Shown here: positions 1 to 7,026 of the stretch, in pieces
Layout: the number at the start of each line of letters is the position of its first letter
Position numbering within the stretch: the first letter of the stretch is position 1
NCBI GenBank assembly: GCA_964529035.1
Contig: CAZGUG010000047.1
Span: forward strand, 1 to 15,668
Direction of reading: 5' to 3'
DNA length: 15,668 nt
DNA from: CAZGUG01 sp964529035
GTDB taxonomy: Bacteria; Bacillota; Clostridia; Ch29
The notes under the pieces: generated by a model
The model's input: only the letters and a program-made list of their open reading frames with translations
Databases searched by the model: none
Told to the model about the DNA's origin: nothing
Position numbers and translations under genes: made by a program

Positions 1-767
1 TTACCCTTATAGGCGAAAAGGGCAAACCCTTCCTGCATTTCTTTGAAAGCATGGCGGAAGTTATGTATAAAATCGTTGGAATAATCATGTCTTACGCTCC
101 CATAGGTGTATTTGCATTAATAACGCCTGTTGTGGCACAGAACGGACCCGCTGTACTGCTGCCGCTGGTAAAGGTAATACTGGCTGTATATATAGGCTGC
201 ATCCTGCATGCGATACTGGTATATTCATCGGCGGTGAAGATTTTCGCCAGGATGAATCCTATGACCTTCTTCAAGGGTGCAGCTCCGGCCTCGGTGGTTG
301 CATTCAGTACCTGCAGCAGTGCCGGTACGCTGCCGGTGACAATCAAGAGTGCCCAGGACAATCTTGGTGTATCCGAGGGCGTATCCAGCTTTGTACTGCC
401 GCTGGGTGCCACTATAAACATGGACGGAACGGCACTGTACCAGGGCGTTTGTGCACTGTTTGTGGCCCAGATTTATGGGCTTGAGCTTGGAATAGCCCAG
501 CAGCTGACAATCGTTTTGACAGCTACCCTTGCTTCGATAGGTACTGCCGGCGTTCCCGGCGCAGGCTTCATAATGCTCACGATGGTGCTTACCGCGGTTG
601 GCCTTCCCCTTGAGGGCTCGGCACTTATTGCCGGAATAGACAGGGTGCTGGATATGGCAAGAACCAGCGTAAATGTTACCGGTGATATGGCTGCTTCCGT
701 GGTAATAGCAGCAACTGAAAACGAGCTTTCGGTTCCGGGCGAGGCGGCAGAGACACAGGAAGCATAA
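1..767 (+). CDS. Dicarboxylate/amino acid:cation symporter (acidic amino acid type), 5' truncated by window edge
   Basis: The reading frame is open from the window edge (first full codon at 3) to TAA at 765-767, so the ATG at 51 is internal and about 150 N-terminal residues are missing compared with the usual 400-430. Family landmarks seen: the serine-rich hairpin CSSAGTLP (about 312-335), NMDGT in TM7 (417-431), AGVPGAG of hairpin 2 (546-566), and DRVLDMARTSVNVTGD in TM8 (639-686). By homology to GltPh, the TM8 pattern keeps the two Asp, Arg, Thr, Asn and Asp that bind the substrate; the Arg is the residue that recognises an acidic side chain. Inference: sodium- or proton-coupled uptake of glutamate/aspartate or a C4-dicarboxylate across the cytoplasmic membrane. 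The racemase directly downstream favours an amino acid. The family assignment is firm; the exact substrate is not. Confidence 0.93.
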   Translation, partial: TLIGEKGKPFLHFFESMAEVMYKIVGIIMSYAPIGVFALITPVVAQNGPAVLLPLVKVILAVYIGCILHAILVYSSAVKIFARMNPMTFFKGAAPASVVAFSTCSSAGTLPVTIKSAQDNLGVSEGVSSFVLPLGATINMDGTALYQGVCALFVAQIYGLELGIAQQLTIVLTATLASIGTAGVPGAGFIMLTMVLTAVGLPLEGSALIAGIDRVLDMARTSVNVTGDMAASVVIAATENELSVPGEAAETQEA

Positions 768-784
768 GTTAACTTAAAAAATAA

Positions 785-824
785 ACATTAAAGAATCCCG
801 GAAATTTTCGGGATTCTTTAATGT
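785..824 (+). terminator. Hairpin after the symporter, just upstream of the racemase RBS
   Basis: A perfect 16-bp inverted repeat (785-800 with 809-824) closes an 8-nt loop. The GC core is CCCG/CGGG and is followed by ATTCTTT, which also pairs with the A-rich 5' arm; this A-tract/U-tract form is common in intrinsic terminators. It ends 2 nt before the AGGAGG of the racemase, so no promoter fits between hairpin and gene. It may act as a leaky terminator or a 3' stabiliser that lowers racemase expression relative to the symporter. Confidence 0.6.
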
Positions 825-840
825 ACAGGAGGCGGGAAAT

Positions 841-1536
841 TTGACCAAGACCATAGGTGTAATAGGAGGAATGGGCCCCCAGGCGACGGTGGATTTTTTC
901 CAGAAGGTTTTGAATAATACAAAGGCAGTACGCGACCAGGACCATATACACATAATAATAGACAATAATCCGAAAATACCCGACAGGACAGATTTTCTGC
1001 TGGGTAAGGGAGAAAGCCCCCTGAAAGGCATGGTACATTCTGCAGTGGGGTTGCAGCTTATGGGGGCGGATATATTGGCAATGCCGTGCAATACCGCCCA
1101 TTATTTTTATGAAGAAATAACTAAGTTTATTGATATACCCTTCATAAATATGATAGAAGAAGTTGCAGCTGATATTAAGGGTAAAAATCCCGGGGTTAAG
1201 AGGGTAGGCCTATTGGCCACAGAAGGTGTCTACAGCATGAATTTGTACGGCAGATACCTTGAGAAATACGGCATTGAGGCAGATGTGCCGAATCGGGAAG
1301 GAAAGGAAGCTGTAAGCGAAACCATATACACCGTTAAGAAAGACCTCAATACGGTGGACATTACCAGGATTAACAGGGTTATTGAAGGGATGAAGAAAAA
1401 CAGGATCGAAATAATAATACTTGGGTGTACCGAGCTCCCCCTTTTAACCGACAGATACCCTGGGGGAGTTGAATATATAGACACAACATCTGTATTGGCC
1501 AAAAAAGCGGTGGAGCAGGCCAACGCACAGCAGTAG
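841..1536 (+). CDS. Aspartate/glutamate racemase family protein
   Basis: A 231-residue cytoplasmic enzyme, normal length for the Asp/Glu racemase superfamily. The N-terminal GVIGGMGPQAT (residues 6-16), Cys83 in MPCNTAH and Cys196 in LGCTELPLL are the family's paired catalytic cysteines, one in each pseudo-symmetric lobe, which remove and return the alpha proton without a cofactor. Reaction by homology: interconversion of L- and D-aspartate (or glutamate). The start is TTG at 841, chosen because AGGAGG lies at 827-832, 8 nt upstream, and the GVIGGMGP motif follows at once. It lies 73 bp after an acidic amino-acid symporter, suggesting uptake followed by racemisation. Aspartate versus glutamate specificity cannot be decided; the GGMGP start resembles aspartate racemases more than MurI. 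Confidence 0.9.
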   Translation: MTKTIGVIGGMGPQATVDFFQKVLNNTKAVRDQDHIHIIIDNNPKIPDRTDFLLGKGESPLKGMVHSAVGLQLMGADILAMPCNTAHYFYEEITKFIDIPFINMIEEVAADIKGKNPGVKRVGLLATEGVYSMNLYGRYLEKYGIEADVPNREGKEAVSETIYTVKKDLNTVDITRINRVIEGMKKNRIEIIILGCTELPLLTDRYPGGVEYIDTTSVLAKKAVEQANAQQ

Positions 1537-1549
1537 CCGGCATGCTACT
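1532..1549. terminator. Small palindrome carrying both stop codons of the convergent gene pair
   Basis: AGTAGC (1532-1537) and GCTACT (1544-1549) form a 6-bp inverted repeat around a 6-nt loop. The racemase TAG (1534-1536) and the minus-strand gene's TAG (complement of 1545-1547) each lie in one arm. Only a short T run follows on the plus strand. It is weak as a terminator, but the 8-bp gap holds nothing else that could stop either transcript. Confidence 0.25.
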
Positions 1550-2198
1550 TTGGACTGCCCGGGCACTTTTCATGGAGATACACTTTATTCAGCCGGTTGG
1601 TTATATATTGAACCACCCTGACAGGATTGTCCTTATGGATTCGCTTCCCACATTTGAGGCAGTGGTAGTTTGAATTTTCAGCAATTTCCGTATATATCTT
1701 TCTTTCCAGGCTGCCGTATTTCTGCCAGCTGTTCCAGCCCTGTTTACATAAGTTTTTTCTTGTATAGTGGTCTGCATATACCCACTTCAGAAGCCTGTGA
1801 AAATGAAACGGGTATTTTGTGTATCTGATGTACCCTCCTGGCAGGCCAAGTGAAACCGCGTAGGCTTCAAATGTATTCTCTACCAGCGTTTGCAGCGGTT
1901 CGCCAACACTCACACTTTCAAAGTTGTAGGAATTTTCCCTAAGCCATTTTCTGAGCCTGTCAAACATATAGCCTCTGCATACGCAGATTTTTTCATGCTT
2001 GTCAACCTTCAGGTCAAAAAGGCAGCTTCTTACCATACCGACGACCCAGTTAAGATATGTTTTGTTTTTGAAATTCTCCGGGCTGTATAACTCAAGGGGT
2101 ATAATTCCATAGAAATATTCCCGTGTCTCAACCCGCATAACACCTATGCAGGTTCCGCCAAGCAGGCTGCCGCTGCCTGCATCGTCAATTTGAATCAT
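1545..2198 (-). CDS. Uncharacterised protein, possible RNase H-like fold with C-terminal Cys/His cluster
   Basis: A 217-residue protein I do not recognise. Starting at ATG (complement of 2196-2198), it opens with IQIDDAGSGSLLGG (residues 2-15): a hydrophobic strand, adjacent acidic residues and a glycine/serine turn, followed by a strand-rich stretch to about 38. This resembles the first hairpin of RNase H-like nucleases (for example the D-E-x-G-x-G of RNase HII/HIII). Further acidic positions lie at E100, E107 and E111 in a predicted strand-to-helix segment, and D143. Residues 180-183 are CLKC and 209-212 are HEKC, a plausible zinc knuckle. No signal peptide or membrane segment is visible. 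A weak ribosome site, AGAAGGTG, lies 5 nt before the ATG. It is transcribed alone, converging on the racemase and diverging from surE. The nuclease idea is an inference from pattern only. Confidence 0.8.
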   Translation of the reverse strand: MIQIDDAGSGSLLGGTCIGVMRVETREYFYGIIPLELYSPENFKNKTYLNWVVGMVRSCLFDLKVDKHEKICVCRGYMFDRLRKWLRENSYNFESVSVGEPLQTLVENTFEAYAVSLGLPGGYIRYTKYPFHFHRLLKWVYADHYTRKNLCKQGWNSWQKYGSLERKIYTEIAENSNYHCLKCGKRIHKDNPVRVVQYITNRLNKVYLHEKCPGSPK

Positions 2199-2315
2199 TT
2201 ATGCACCTTCTGTTCTTAATACATATGTTAGTATATGCTGAGGACAGTTTAAAATCGCATTCAATAATTGGGAATGGAAAAACTTAATCTTCGGGTAGAA
2301 TAAAAGTAGTATTAC

Positions 2316-2324
2316 TGGTATAAT
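2316..2324 (+). promoter_or_regulatory. Extended -10 promoter for surE
   Basis: TGG followed by a consensus TATAAT (2319-2324) gives an extended -10 element 60 bp before the surE start. No convincing -35 box is found 16-18 bp upstream, as expected for extended -10 promoters. The rest of the divergent 185-bp intergenic region (2199-2383) shows no clear promoter for the minus-strand gene. Confidence 0.55.
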
Positions 2325-2383
2325 CCTAGCATAGTACGGTATTGGTAAAAATCAAAAAATGCAAGCACTCGGGAGGTGTTTAG

Positions 2384-3145
2384 GTGCTTATACTGATTAC
2401 CAATGACGATGGAATAGCGGCAGAGGGTATAAGGGCTCTGGCGGATTCTTTGAAAAGAATAGGCGATGTGGTGGTGGTGGCGCCCGAAAGGGAGAGAAGT
2501 GCAGTGGGACACGCAATAACCATGCATAAACCCCTCAGGACCAACCCTGTTTCCTATTTCGGCAGCGATATCAGGGCATGGGCCGTAAACGGGACACCGT
2601 CCGACTGTGTAAAACTGGGCATTGAGGCCCTTTTGAAAGAAAAACCCGACATGGTTTTTTCCGGAATTAATAATGGACCGAATTTAGGCACCGATGTCCT
2701 TTATTCGGGCACCGTTTCCGCGGCAGTGGAATCTGTGCTGTTGGGTGTTCCTTCGGCTGCTTTATCCCTAGCTTCGTACGATTGTGCGGATTATAGTTTT
2801 GCTTCAGGGTTTGCCGTTTCTTTGGCCCAAAACATTTACAATGAAGGTTTGGACGGTGATACGCTGCTTAATGTCAATATTCCATGTGTTCCCATGGATA
2901 AAATCAATGGAGTCGGTATAACCAAGCTTGGAATAAGAAAGTACAGAAATTCATTCGAATCCAGGTGTGATCCCAGGGGTCAGCAGTATTACTGGATGTC
3001 GGGTGAGGCGGTTAACGAAAACAAGGACAGTGATTGTGACATAAACCTTGTGGCGAAGAACTATATAGCCATTACTCCAATCCATATTGAACTTACCCGG
3101 TTTGATTACATGGACAGGCTGAAACGATGGCGTTTTGAAATTTGA
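2384..3145 (+). CDS. surE: 5'/3'-nucleotidase SurE
   Basis: A 253-residue cytoplasmic phosphatase that removes phosphate from nucleoside monophosphates using a divalent metal; in other bacteria it is linked to stationary-phase survival. The N-terminal LITNDDG carries metal ligands Asp8 and Asp9. Ser39 in RERSAVGHAIT and Asn96 in SGINNGPNLG complete the ligand set, and VNGTPSDCVKLG (residues 69-79) is another family signature. Length is typical. The start is GTG at 2384, 5 nt after GGAGGTG (2372-2378); LILITNDDG begins immediately, leaving no room for a different start. It is a single-gene unit bounded by an extended -10 promoter and a hairpin terminator. Identification is secure from the motifs. 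Confidence 0.97.
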   Translation: MLILITNDDGIAAEGIRALADSLKRIGDVVVVAPERERSAVGHAITMHKPLRTNPVSYFGSDIRAWAVNGTPSDCVKLGIEALLKEKPDMVFSGINNGPNLGTDVLYSGTVSAAVESVLLGVPSAALSLASYDCADYSFASGFAVSLAQNIYNEGLDGDTLLNVNIPCVPMDKINGVGITKLGIRKYRNSFESRCDPRGQQYYWMSGEAVNENKDSDCDINLVAKNYIAITPIHIELTRFDYMDRLKRWRFEI

Positions 3146-3177
3146 GAATAAAGAGAGTAAGGGGGAGCAAAGATCAG

Positions 3178-3204
3178 GGGATGTCGTTTTTCGACATCCC
3201 TTTT
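3178..3204 (+). terminator. Intrinsic terminator after surE
   Basis: GGGATGTCG (3178-3186) pairs perfectly with CGACATCCC (3192-3200) around a TTTTT loop, followed by TTTTAAATTT. It lies 32 bp after the surE stop. Confidence 0.88.
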
Positions 3205-3234
3205 AAATTTGCAGTTTAGTAATACAAAAACATG

Positions 3235-3262
3235 TATACAATACCACAGGTATTATTGTATA
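3235..3262. repeat. Imperfect inverted repeat in the kor leader region
   Basis: TATACAATACC (3235-3245) and GGTATTATTGTATA (3249-3262) are complementary except for a 3-nt insertion in the right arm. It lies upstream of the candidate kor promoter and could be an operator. No T-run follows, so a terminator is unlikely. Confidence 0.4.
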
Positions 3263-3272
3263 TAAAAATCGA

Positions 3273-3344
3273 AAAATGAAGTTATACTTGCACATTATAG
3301 GTGGTTATAATAAAATTAAACAAGAAAATGAAGTTATAATTGCA
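3273..3344 (+). promoter_or_regulatory. Two 20-bp direct repeats with embedded candidate promoters upstream of korD
   Basis: The sequences at 3273-3292 and 3325-3344 match at 19 of 20 positions (core AATGAAGTTATA then C or A, then TTGCA) and are 52 bp apart, close to five helical turns. Copy 1 contains AAGT-TAT-ACTT, a short inverted repeat. Each copy ends in a weak -35-like TTGCA: TTGCAC (3288-3293) is 17 bp before TAAAAT (3311-3316), and TTGCAT (3340-3345) is 16 bp before TAAAAA (3362-3367). A TATAAT also occurs at 3306-3311 without a good -35. The likely role is a regulated kor promoter, perhaps controlled by the RpiR-type protein at 6112. Binding is inferred. Confidence 0.5.
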
Positions 3345-3395
3345 TAAAATTTTTATAGAACTAAAAATACATAATTTAAAAAGGGGGCAAAATAG

Positions 3396-3608
3396 ATGGC
3401 TTTGAAACTCAAGGGACCTGTAATAAAAGAAGAGTGGTGCAAGGGCTGTGGTATATGCGTAGCGTTCTGTCCCAAAGACGTTCTTGAACTGTACGACGGC
3501 AAGGTAAAGGCCGTGAACAGGGATGCATGTATCAATTGCGGCCTGTGTGAGCTGAGATGTCCCGATTATGCTATCTACCTGGAGGAGGGTGAAGGTCATG
3601 ACAAATAA
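3396..3608 (+). CDS. korD: 2-oxoacid:ferredoxin oxidoreductase, delta (ferredoxin-like) subunit
   Basis: A 70-residue protein with two complete CxxCxxCxxxCP motifs: Cys15, 18, 21, 25 and Cys45, 48, 51, 55. It therefore should hold two [4Fe-4S] clusters. By homology it is the electron-transfer subunit of a Kor/Vor-type complex, passing electrons from the thiamine diphosphate site in the beta subunit to external ferredoxin. The start ATG is preceded by the purine stretch AAGGGGG about 9 nt upstream. It is the first gene of korDABC and overlaps korA by 11 bp, so translation of the two is probably coupled. Alone it would be just a 2[4Fe-4S] ferredoxin; the gene order makes the subunit role clear. 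Confidence 0.92.
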   Translation: MALKLKGPVIKEEWCKGCGICVAFCPKDVLELYDGKVKAVNRDACINCGLCELRCPDYAIYLEEGEGHDK

Positions 3609-4737
3609 AAATGTTAGGTTAATGCAGGGAAATGAAGCCTGTCTTGAGGGAGCTATAGCCGCCGGAATGAGATTTTTTGCAGGCTATCCCATCACTCCAT
3701 CTACCGAGATAGCAGAAGGGGCCTCGGAAAAGCTGCCTAAGGTTGGAGGAAAGTTCATACAGATGGAAGACGAAATTGGCAGTATGGCAGCGGTCATAGG
3801 AGCTTCCCTGGCAGGGGAGAAAGCCATGACGGCAACCAGCGGCCCCGGAATGTCGCTGAAACAGGAAAATATCGGGTATGCGTCGCTGACTGAAGTACCC
3901 TGTGTAATAGTAAATGTACAAAGGGGAGGGCCGAGCACCGGACTTCCCACTTCGCCGGCACAGGGCGATATTATGCAGACACGATGGGGTGCCCATGGTG
4001 ATCACCCGGTTATTGCCCTTTATCCCGCTTCGGTTTCTGAAATCTATACGGTAACAGTAACGGCGTTTAATCTGGCTGAAAAATACAGAGTTCCGGTTAT
4101 TCTATTATTGGATGAAGTTATAGGGCATATGCGGGAAAGAGTTGAACTCCCGGATAAGGAAGAACTACAGATTATTGACAGAGCAAAGCCAACTGTCAGG
4201 CCGGAGGAATACCTGCCCTATAAAGCCGACCCCAATGGCGGGATACCGGAAATGCCGGCCTTTGGCGAAGGATACAGATACCATGTGACCGGGCTTATTC
4301 ACGGTGAAAGCGGTTTTCCGAGCAACAATCCCGAAGTTACCGCAAAACTTCTAGACAGGCTAATGAAGAAAATAGAGAATAACATTGACGATATAATAAG
4401 GTATCAGGAAGAGGGTACCAAAGACTGTGAAATAATACTGCTTGCTTACGGCAGCACGGCCAGGTCGGCAAAAAGTGCAGCGGACATGGCCAGGGAACAG
4501 GGGATACAGGTGGGTTTATTCAGACCCATAACCATATGGCCATTTCCGGAAAAAAGAATAAAAGAAATAGCTCAAAAAGCAAAAACCATAATAGTGCCCG
4601 AAATGAACCTCGGTCAATACCGCCTGGTAGTGGAGAGGGTCGCCGCCGGCAAATGCAGGATTGTGGGACTCAACAGAGCCGATGGTGAAATTATTACACC
4701 GGAAGATATTTTGGATAAGATAAAGGGGGAATTATAA
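3598..4737 (+). CDS. korA: 2-oxoacid:ferredoxin oxidoreductase, alpha subunit
   Basis: A 379-residue subunit carrying the pyrimidine-binding domain and the transketolase C-terminal-like domain of a CoA-dependent 2-oxoacid oxidoreductase. GYPITPSTEIAE (residues 29-40), the following MEDEIGS and the TSGPGMSLKQE segment are characteristic of KorA/VorA. GGPSTGLPT is typical of 2-oxoglutarate and branched-chain 2-oxoacid enzymes. The frame is open from ATG at 3568, but the start is ATG at 3598: a GGAGGAGGGTGAAGG stretch lies just before it, and the earlier ATG would add ten residues that do not fit the family. The stop TAA abuts the korB ATG without a gap. 2-oxoglutarate is the default substrate; 2-oxoisovalerate cannot be excluded by eye. 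Confidence 0.94.
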   Translation: MTNKNVRLMQGNEACLEGAIAAGMRFFAGYPITPSTEIAEGASEKLPKVGGKFIQMEDEIGSMAAVIGASLAGEKAMTATSGPGMSLKQENIGYASLTEVPCVIVNVQRGGPSTGLPTSPAQGDIMQTRWGAHGDHPVIALYPASVSEIYTVTVTAFNLAEKYRVPVILLLDEVIGHMRERVELPDKEELQIIDRAKPTVRPEEYLPYKADPNGGIPEMPAFGEGYRYHVTGLIHGESGFPSNNPEVTAKLLDRLMKKIENNIDDIIRYQEEGTKDCEIILLAYGSTARSAKSAADMAREQGIQVGLFRPITIWPFPEKRIKEIAQKAKTIIVPEMNLGQYRLVVERVAAGKCRIVGLNRADGEIITPEDILDKIKGEL

Positions 4738-5556
4738 ATGACCAGTAAACTTGTTGAAAACTATTTCAGGATGGATAAACTTCCCCATATCTGGTGTCCC
4801 GGTTGCGGTCACGGAATACTTACCAGGGCTGCGATAAAGGCGATAGACGAACTGAAACTTGACAAGGACAAGGTTTGTATAGTATCCGGGATTGGGTGTT
4901 CGTCAAGGGCCCCCGGTTATCTTGACTTTAATACCCTCCATACAACCCACGGCAGGGCACTGGCCTTTGCAACAGGACTAAAGCATGCAAATCCGGAACT
5001 GGAGATAATAGTGGTAACCGGAGACGGTGACTGCTCCGCCATAGGGGGGAATCATCTTATACATGCTGCGAGAAGAAATATTGACATAACCACTGTAGTA
5101 TACAACAACAATATATATGGTATGACCGGAGGCCAATATTCACCTACAACTCCGACCGGTGACAAGGGTACAACCGCGCCCTATGGTAATATTGACAAGG
5201 GGTTTGACATTTGCAGCCTGGCTCAGGCGGCGGGCGCAACTTATACTGCCAGGGCCACTGCATACCATGCCAAACTGCTGATAGAATTGATCAAGAACGG
5301 TATTTTGAACAAAGGATTTTCGGTTATTGACGCTGTCAGCGTTTGTCCGACATACTATGGAAGAAGGAATAAAAAGGGCGATTCTGTCAGGATGATGGAA
5401 TGGTTGAAGGAGCATGCGGTTAATGTAAAGGCTGCGGCCAAGCTGCCGAAGGAAAAACTTGAAGGGAAATTCATAATAGGCGAACTGCATAGAAACCCGC
5501 AGCCCGAGTACACAGACGAGTACGGTAAAATTGTTGAGTCATTAAAGAGGGGGTAA
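4738..5556 (+). CDS. korB: 2-oxoacid:ferredoxin oxidoreductase, beta (thiamine diphosphate-binding) subunit
   Basis: A 272-residue catalytic subunit. WCPGCGHG (residues 19-26) provides the Cys pair associated with the proximal [4Fe-4S] cluster of this family. GDGD at 95-98 followed about 25 residues later by NNN at 123-125 is the Mg-thiamine diphosphate motif, and the IYGMTGGQYSPTTPTG that follows is highly typical of KorB. The complex decarboxylates a 2-oxoacid with CoA to the acyl-CoA, CO2 and reduced ferredoxin, or runs in reverse for carboxylation. The gene starts immediately after the korA stop codon, and its ribosome site (AAGGGGG) lies inside the end of korA. Length is normal for the four-subunit type. 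Confidence 0.95.
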   Translation: MTSKLVENYFRMDKLPHIWCPGCGHGILTRAAIKAIDELKLDKDKVCIVSGIGCSSRAPGYLDFNTLHTTHGRALAFATGLKHANPELEIIVVTGDGDCSAIGGNHLIHAARRNIDITTVVYNNNIYGMTGGQYSPTTPTGDKGTTAPYGNIDKGFDICSLAQAAGATYTARATAYHAKLLIELIKNGILNKGFSVIDAVSVCPTYYGRRNKKGDSVRMMEWLKEHAVNVKAAAKLPKEKLEGKFIIGELHRNPQPEYTDEYGKIVESLKRG

Positions 5557-5560
5557 TAGA

Positions 5561-6094
5561 ATGACTAGTACCGAAATCAGATTAAGCGGCTCGGGTGGTC
5601 AGGGTTTGCTCTTGTGCGGTATAGTACTGGCCGAGGCGGCAATACTGGACGGAAAAAATGCGGTTCAGACCCAGTCCTACGGACCCGAAGCCAGAGGTGG
5701 TGCAAGCAAATCCGAGGTAATAATATCCGACAGTGACATATATTACCCGAAGGTCCGCAAACCCGACGTGTTTCTTGCGCTGACTCAGGAAGCCTATGAT
5801 AAATATGTAAGCAGCATAAAAGAAGATGGAATAATAATAGCGGACCGGACGGTAAAATTGTCAGACGTAAAATGCAGGGAAAAATACAGACTGCCGATAC
5901 TGGATACTGCTAAAAATGTAGTGGGCAGATCAATGGTTGCAAATATAGTTGCCCTAGGAACCATAAACAGAATTACAAAGCTTGTCTCATCCGAAGCGCT
6001 GGAGGAGGCTGTTTTGAACCGGGTGCCTAAGGGAACCGAGGAACTTAACAGAAAGGCCCTGAAAGCTGGAGACAGTTTATGCAAAAATACATAG
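5561..6094 (+). CDS. korC: 2-oxoacid:ferredoxin oxidoreductase, gamma subunit
   Basis: A 177-residue subunit of the POR/KOR gamma family. Diagnostic stretches are SGSGGQG near the N-terminus (about residues 9-15) and TQSYGPEARGGASKSEVIIS (about 37-56), which helps form the CoA/thiamine diphosphate interface. Four nucleotides separate it from korB; AGAGGGGG lies 7 nt before the ATG. With korD, korA and korB it completes the D-A-B-C order of a separate-subunit enzyme, so no subunit is missing or fused. The TAG stop is 17 bp before the RpiR-type gene with no terminator between, so they are probably one transcript. Confidence 0.95.
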   Translation: MTSTEIRLSGSGGQGLLLCGIVLAEAAILDGKNAVQTQSYGPEARGGASKSEVIISDSDIYYPKVRKPDVFLALTQEAYDKYVSSIKEDGIIIADRTVKLSDVKCREKYRLPILDTAKNVVGRSMVANIVALGTINRITKLVSSEALEEAVLNRVPKGTEELNRKALKAGDSLCKNT

Positions 6095-6111
6095 AGTAAA
6101 GGAATGGTGCT

Positions 6112-6990
6112 ATGAAGGATGCAGGCAGTGATCTAATTAGACTTATTCAGCAAAGATTCCCTAAACTAAGTAAAGGACAAAAATTGATTGCAGAATTCAT
6201 TACAACTCAATATGACAAGGCAGCCTTTATGACTGCTTCAAAGCTGGGAGAAAAGGTAGGAGTAAGCGAATCTACAGTGGTTAGATTTGCCATAGCCCTG
6301 GGATTTGAAGGCTATCCTGAACTGCAGAAGGCACTTCAGGAGCTCATTAAAACAAAGCTTACAACTGTGCAGAGGATAGAAATGGCATCCGATTATGGCA
6401 GTGAGAATGATGTAGTAAGAAGTATCCTGAAATCTGATATGGATAATATAAGGGCAACCCTGGGGGAAATCAATACCGAAGAATACGACAACATTGTTGA
6501 TATGCTATTAAACGCAAAAAAAATATATATAGTCGGCTTCAGAACCTCAATAATTCTGGCTCAGTTTTTGGGATTTTATCTTAATATAATTCTTGAAAAC
6601 GTACTTGTGGTGTCCCAGGGAATAAGCGACGTTTACGAGCAGCTATTCAATATTGATGATAAAGACGTGGTAATTGCAATTAGTTTTCCAAGGTATTCGA
6701 GAAGAACGGTGGAAGTACTGGATTTCGTCAAAAGCCGTGGTAGTACAATAGTAGCCCTGACAGATGGTCCGCTGTCTCCCTTACTGAATTTTGCTGACTT
6801 TTCACTATATGCAAAGAGCAATATGGCTTCCTTTGTTGATTCCCTGGTGGCACCCCTAAGTCTGATAAATGCACTGATAATTGCTGTGAGCCTTCGGGAG
6901 AAGGGGAAGCTTACCGATACATTCACAAGGCTTGAAGATATATGGGGACAATATAACATTTATTCGTACAAGGGTAAAAACGGAATATAA
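6112..6990 (+). CDS. MurR/RpiR-family transcriptional regulator (HTH + SIS domains)
   Basis: A 292-residue cytoplasmic DNA-binding protein. Residues 1-80 form the RpiR helix-turn-helix domain: LSKGQKLIAEFI, then ASKLGEKVGVSESTVVRFAIALGFEGYPELQ. Residues about 130-260 are a SIS domain, with KIYIVGFRTS and AISFPRYSRRTVE, which normally senses a phosphosugar or related small molecule. ATG at 6112 follows AAAGGA by about 8-9 nt. Placement 17 bp after korC suggests co-transcription and autoregulation through the repeated elements upstream of korD. Family members usually control sugar-phosphate or amino-sugar genes, so a link to a 2-oxoacid oxidoreductase is somewhat unusual. The ligand is unknown. 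Confidence 0.92.
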   Translation: MKDAGSDLIRLIQQRFPKLSKGQKLIAEFITTQYDKAAFMTASKLGEKVGVSESTVVRFAIALGFEGYPELQKALQELIKTKLTTVQRIEMASDYGSENDVVRSILKSDMDNIRATLGEINTEEYDNIVDMLLNAKKIYIVGFRTSIILAQFLGFYLNIILENVLVVSQGISDVYEQLFNIDDKDVVIAISFPRYSRRTVEVLDFVKSRGSTIVALTDGPLSPLLNFADFSLYAKSNMASFVDSLVAPLSLINALIIAVSLREKGKLTDTFTRLEDIWGQYNIYSYKGKNGI

Positions 6991-7017
6991 CCCGGGAAGG
7001 TAAGACTTATTAGAATC

Positions 7018-7026
7018 TGATATAAT
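7018..7026 (+). promoter_or_regulatory. Extended -10 promoter inside the 5' arm of the kor-operon terminator
   Basis: TGA plus consensus TATAAT (7021-7026) is a complete extended -10 element. A start point about 7 nt downstream (near 7033) would leave out most of the 5' arm of the hairpin at 7020-7061. Transcripts from this promoter would escape the terminator, while read-through from kor/rpiR would fold it. No good -35 box is seen. Confidence 0.5.

Noticed and set aside
769..1101. Minus-strand frames of about 105-110 codons opposite the racemase
   Set aside because: Both read through the hairpin and lie opposite a gene with conserved catalytic motifs; no ribosome site.
2230..2235. TATACT on the minus strand as promoter of the uncharacterised gene
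   Set aside because: No matching -35 within 16-18 bp and no extended -10.
3306..3311. Perfect TATAAT upstream of korD as the main promoter
   Set aside because: Its 17-bp-upstream hexamer is TATACT and it lacks TGn. The TTGCAC-17-TAAAAT pairing is at least as good, so I did not assign a single promoter.
3568..3597. Upstream ATG giving korA ten extra residues
   Set aside because: The ribosome site GGAGGAGGGTGAAGG points to ATG 3598; the extra residues lie wholly inside korD and are not family-like.
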